From an uncultured Succinatimonas sp. (lineage in GTDB: Bacteria > Pseudomonadota > Gammaproteobacteria > Enterobacterales > Succinivibrionaceae), in assembly GCA_900548485.1 (NCBI GenBank), contig URKL01000096.1, positions 1 through 7,012 of the forward strand: a stretch of DNA of 7,012 nt. Reading direction: 5' to 3'. A program made the translations under genes and the position numbers. Under the pieces are notes generated by a model, which saw nothing but the letters and a program-made list of their open reading frames with translations, was not told where the DNA came from and searched no databases. Of this stretch, positions 5,905-7,012 are shown piece after piece (the first letter of the stretch is position 1; the number at the start of each line of letters is the position of its first letter).

Positions 5905-6441
5905 CTATTTAGCTTTTAGAGTTTTTATATATTTTTTAGCATCAGAGAGGCAATTTTTACGGGTCTTATAGTTAATTGAATTGATATCAATAGCTAAAGA
6001 TCCTGCTTCATTATTAAATAAAAGAAAGCTTTGGCCACTCAAATAACGCCCATCATTAAAAAAATTTACATAATCAAAGGTATAACCTTCGTAAGTATTG
6101 AGTGTATAAGCCTTAGGTTTTGCTATTTTAAGTCCTGCGGCATCTTTGGGAGTTTGGCTTAGGCTTAAAGATAGGGCTTTTTGATATTGATTAGCTAAAG
6201 CATAACGATCTTTTTTAGAAATAAAATGATCTGTATTGTAGTTTATATGAATGATGCAAGAGTGTTTAGGACTTAAAAAAGTTATTTCACCTTGATGAGG
6301 GTATGATAAAACTTGCCAATTTTTAGGTATAAAGAGGTCATAATTTTCAAAGAAGTCTTGATTAGTTTTATTTTGGCTAGCATATCCATGCAGAGAAAAG
6401 CTTAGGCTTATGAAAGCTACTAATAAAGACCTGTAAAACAT
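5905..6441 (-). CDS. Secreted protein of unknown function with two conserved cysteines
   Basis: I do not recognise a named family. The 178-residue protein starts with a clear Sec signal (hydrophobic core LLVAFISLSFSLHG, cleavage probably after GYA near residue 21), so it should be periplasmic. The mature part opens with YDLFIPKNWQVL, and later has CIIHINYN, YEGYTFDYV, GQSFLLFNNEAGSLAIDIN and a C-terminal helix KNCLSDAKKYIKTL. This order (FxIPxxW start, internal GY, hydrophobic strands, final helix) recalls the PsbP/DcrB-like alpha/beta fold, as inference. Two cysteines at 62 and 164 could form a disulfide. I chose the ATG at 6441 over an adjacent in-frame TTG at 6444 because GAGGAG lies 8 nt upstream of the ATG. 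It overlaps the previous gene's TGA (TGATG), indicating translational coupling, and looks like that gene's diverged duplicate. No clear terminator follows. Confidence 0.8.
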   Translation of the reverse strand: MFYRSLLVAFISLSFSLHGYASQNKTNQDFFENYDLFIPKNWQVLSYPHQGEITFLSPKHSCIIHINYNTDHFISKKDRYALANQYQKALSLSLSQTPKDAAGLKIAKPKAYTLNTYEGYTFDYVNFFNDGRYLSGQSFLLFNNEAGSLAIDINSINYKTRKNCLSDAKKYIKTLKAK

Positions 6442-7012
6442 CAATAAATCTCCTCTTTTGGTGTGTAACTAATACTCATAACTGCTTTAGAACTTTCTGC
6501 AAAACATTCCTGTGCAATTTTTTCATCAAAGGCGACAATAGAGGCATAAAGCACACCGATATCGTCAGGATTTATGAGTATGTAATGCAAACTATGGAAG
6601 AAATTATCTTTATTATGGCTAGTAATCTCATAACGATAGCCTGAAAGATTATTTACCTGAACTTCATCTATTTTAGAGATAGCCAGATCTTTTTTATCTA
6701 AGGTAGTTTTAACTATAAAGTTACGACTTTTATCAATAGAATCATGTAAAAGATGGTTGCGACGAGTGTTAGTTGGAACTGTAGTGTAGAGATCGCTTAA
6801 AATTTGCATGGTACATTTTCCAAACAAGGCTTTATTGTGGCGATCTGGATAGACATTAAAGGCATTATTGAGGTTAGGCAAATTAACCTTTTTAAAGTTC
6901 TTAGGTACCTCAATAGTGTAAAAGTCAGCATAATTTACTGAAGCTATATCTTGAGCGGTATTACCAAAAGGCCTGCGCTGACGTGTCCTTTGCAATCGAA
7001 CTCGGTCTTCTC
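6441..7012 (-). CDS. Paralogue of the downstream two-cysteine protein (5' end beyond the window)
   Basis: The frame ends with TGA at 6441-6443 and stays open to the right edge for about 190 codons, so its start probably lies outside. A TTG at 6995 exists, but no ribosome binding site supports it. The function is unknown. From YADFYTIEVPKNFKKV onward the protein mirrors its neighbour: KCTMQI against SCIIHI, LSGYRYEI against YEGYTFDY, LHYILINPDDIGVLYASIV against the neighbour's FLLFNNEAGSLAIDIN, and QECFAESSKAVMSI against KNCLSDAKKYIKTL. Its two cysteines (codons at 6813-6815 and 6504-6506) are 103 residues apart; the neighbour's are 102 apart. This supports a tandem duplication and a conserved disulfide, hence an exported protein, though the signal peptide is not visible. 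The Arg-rich first residues (RVRLQRTRQRR, GC-rich DNA at 6971-7012) look unlike the rest. Confidence 0.75.
   Translation of the reverse strand, partial: EDRVRLQRTRQRRPFGNTAQDIASVNYADFYTIEVPKNFKKVNLPNLNNAFNVYPDRHNKALFGKCTMQILSDLYTTVPTNTRRNHLLHDSIDKSRNFIVKTTLDKKDLAISKIDEVQVNNLSGYRYEITSHNKDNFFHSLHYILINPDDIGVLYASIVAFDEKIAQECFAESSKAVMSISYTPKEEIY

Noticed and set aside
1..7012. Mobile element, CRISPR array, tRNA/rRNA gene or defence system
   Set aside because: I looked on both strands for transposase or integrase motifs, repeat-spacer periodicity, terminal repeats and tRNA-like sequence and saw none. All supported genes are transporter, tRNA synthetase or small envelope/exported proteins.

Overview
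The window reads as chromosomal DNA from an AT-rich gammaproteobacterium. All seven supported genes lie on the minus strand. The best taxonomic clue is a 466-residue asparaginyl-tRNA synthetase that closely follows the enterobacterial type. AT-rich codon use, a TRAP transporter and no respiratory genes would fit an anaerobic gut lineage such as Succinivibrionaceae, but that is inference and no marker here settles it.

Left block (1-2728, transcribed right to left): a complete TRAP transporter operon in the order dctP (substrate-binding lipoprotein), dctQ (small membrane subunit), dctM (large membrane subunit, cut by the left edge). The binding protein carries the family's ligand-pocket signature and resembles the sugar-acid/YiaO-like branch, so a uronate- or keto-acid-like substrate is the best guess. 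A perfect 10-bp hairpin lies between dctQ and dctM, just upstream of the dctM ribosome binding site.

Control region (2729-3343, 615 bp, no gene): two candidate minus-strand promoters for dctPQM. The distal one has near-consensus boxes, and a GTATAC-centred operator-like site covers its expected start. The proximal one has a perfect -10, a poor -35 and a CRP-like site centred exactly at -41.5. Its expected transcript would begin at the first base of a 13-bp stem-loop whose only wobble pair (G-U) forms on the transcribed strand. A perfect 12-bp palindrome with the same GTATAC core lies 267 bp upstream. The right end of the region holds the strong intrinsic terminator of the asnS operon.

Middle block (3344-5744): a tight three-gene unit made of a LEA14/WHy-like lipoprotein, a two-TM membrane protein of unknown function (17-bp overlap with the lipoprotein gene) and asnS (12-bp gap). 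It pairs two envelope proteins with a translation enzyme.

Right block (5905-7012): two overlapping genes (TGATG junction) for small proteins that appear to be diverged tandem paralogues. They share motif order and two cysteines about 102-103 residues apart. The upstream one runs off the right edge.

I see no mobile element, CRISPR array, tRNA, rRNA, defence system or other clearly new system. The observations most worth a second look are the dctP control region and the paired-cysteine paralogues.
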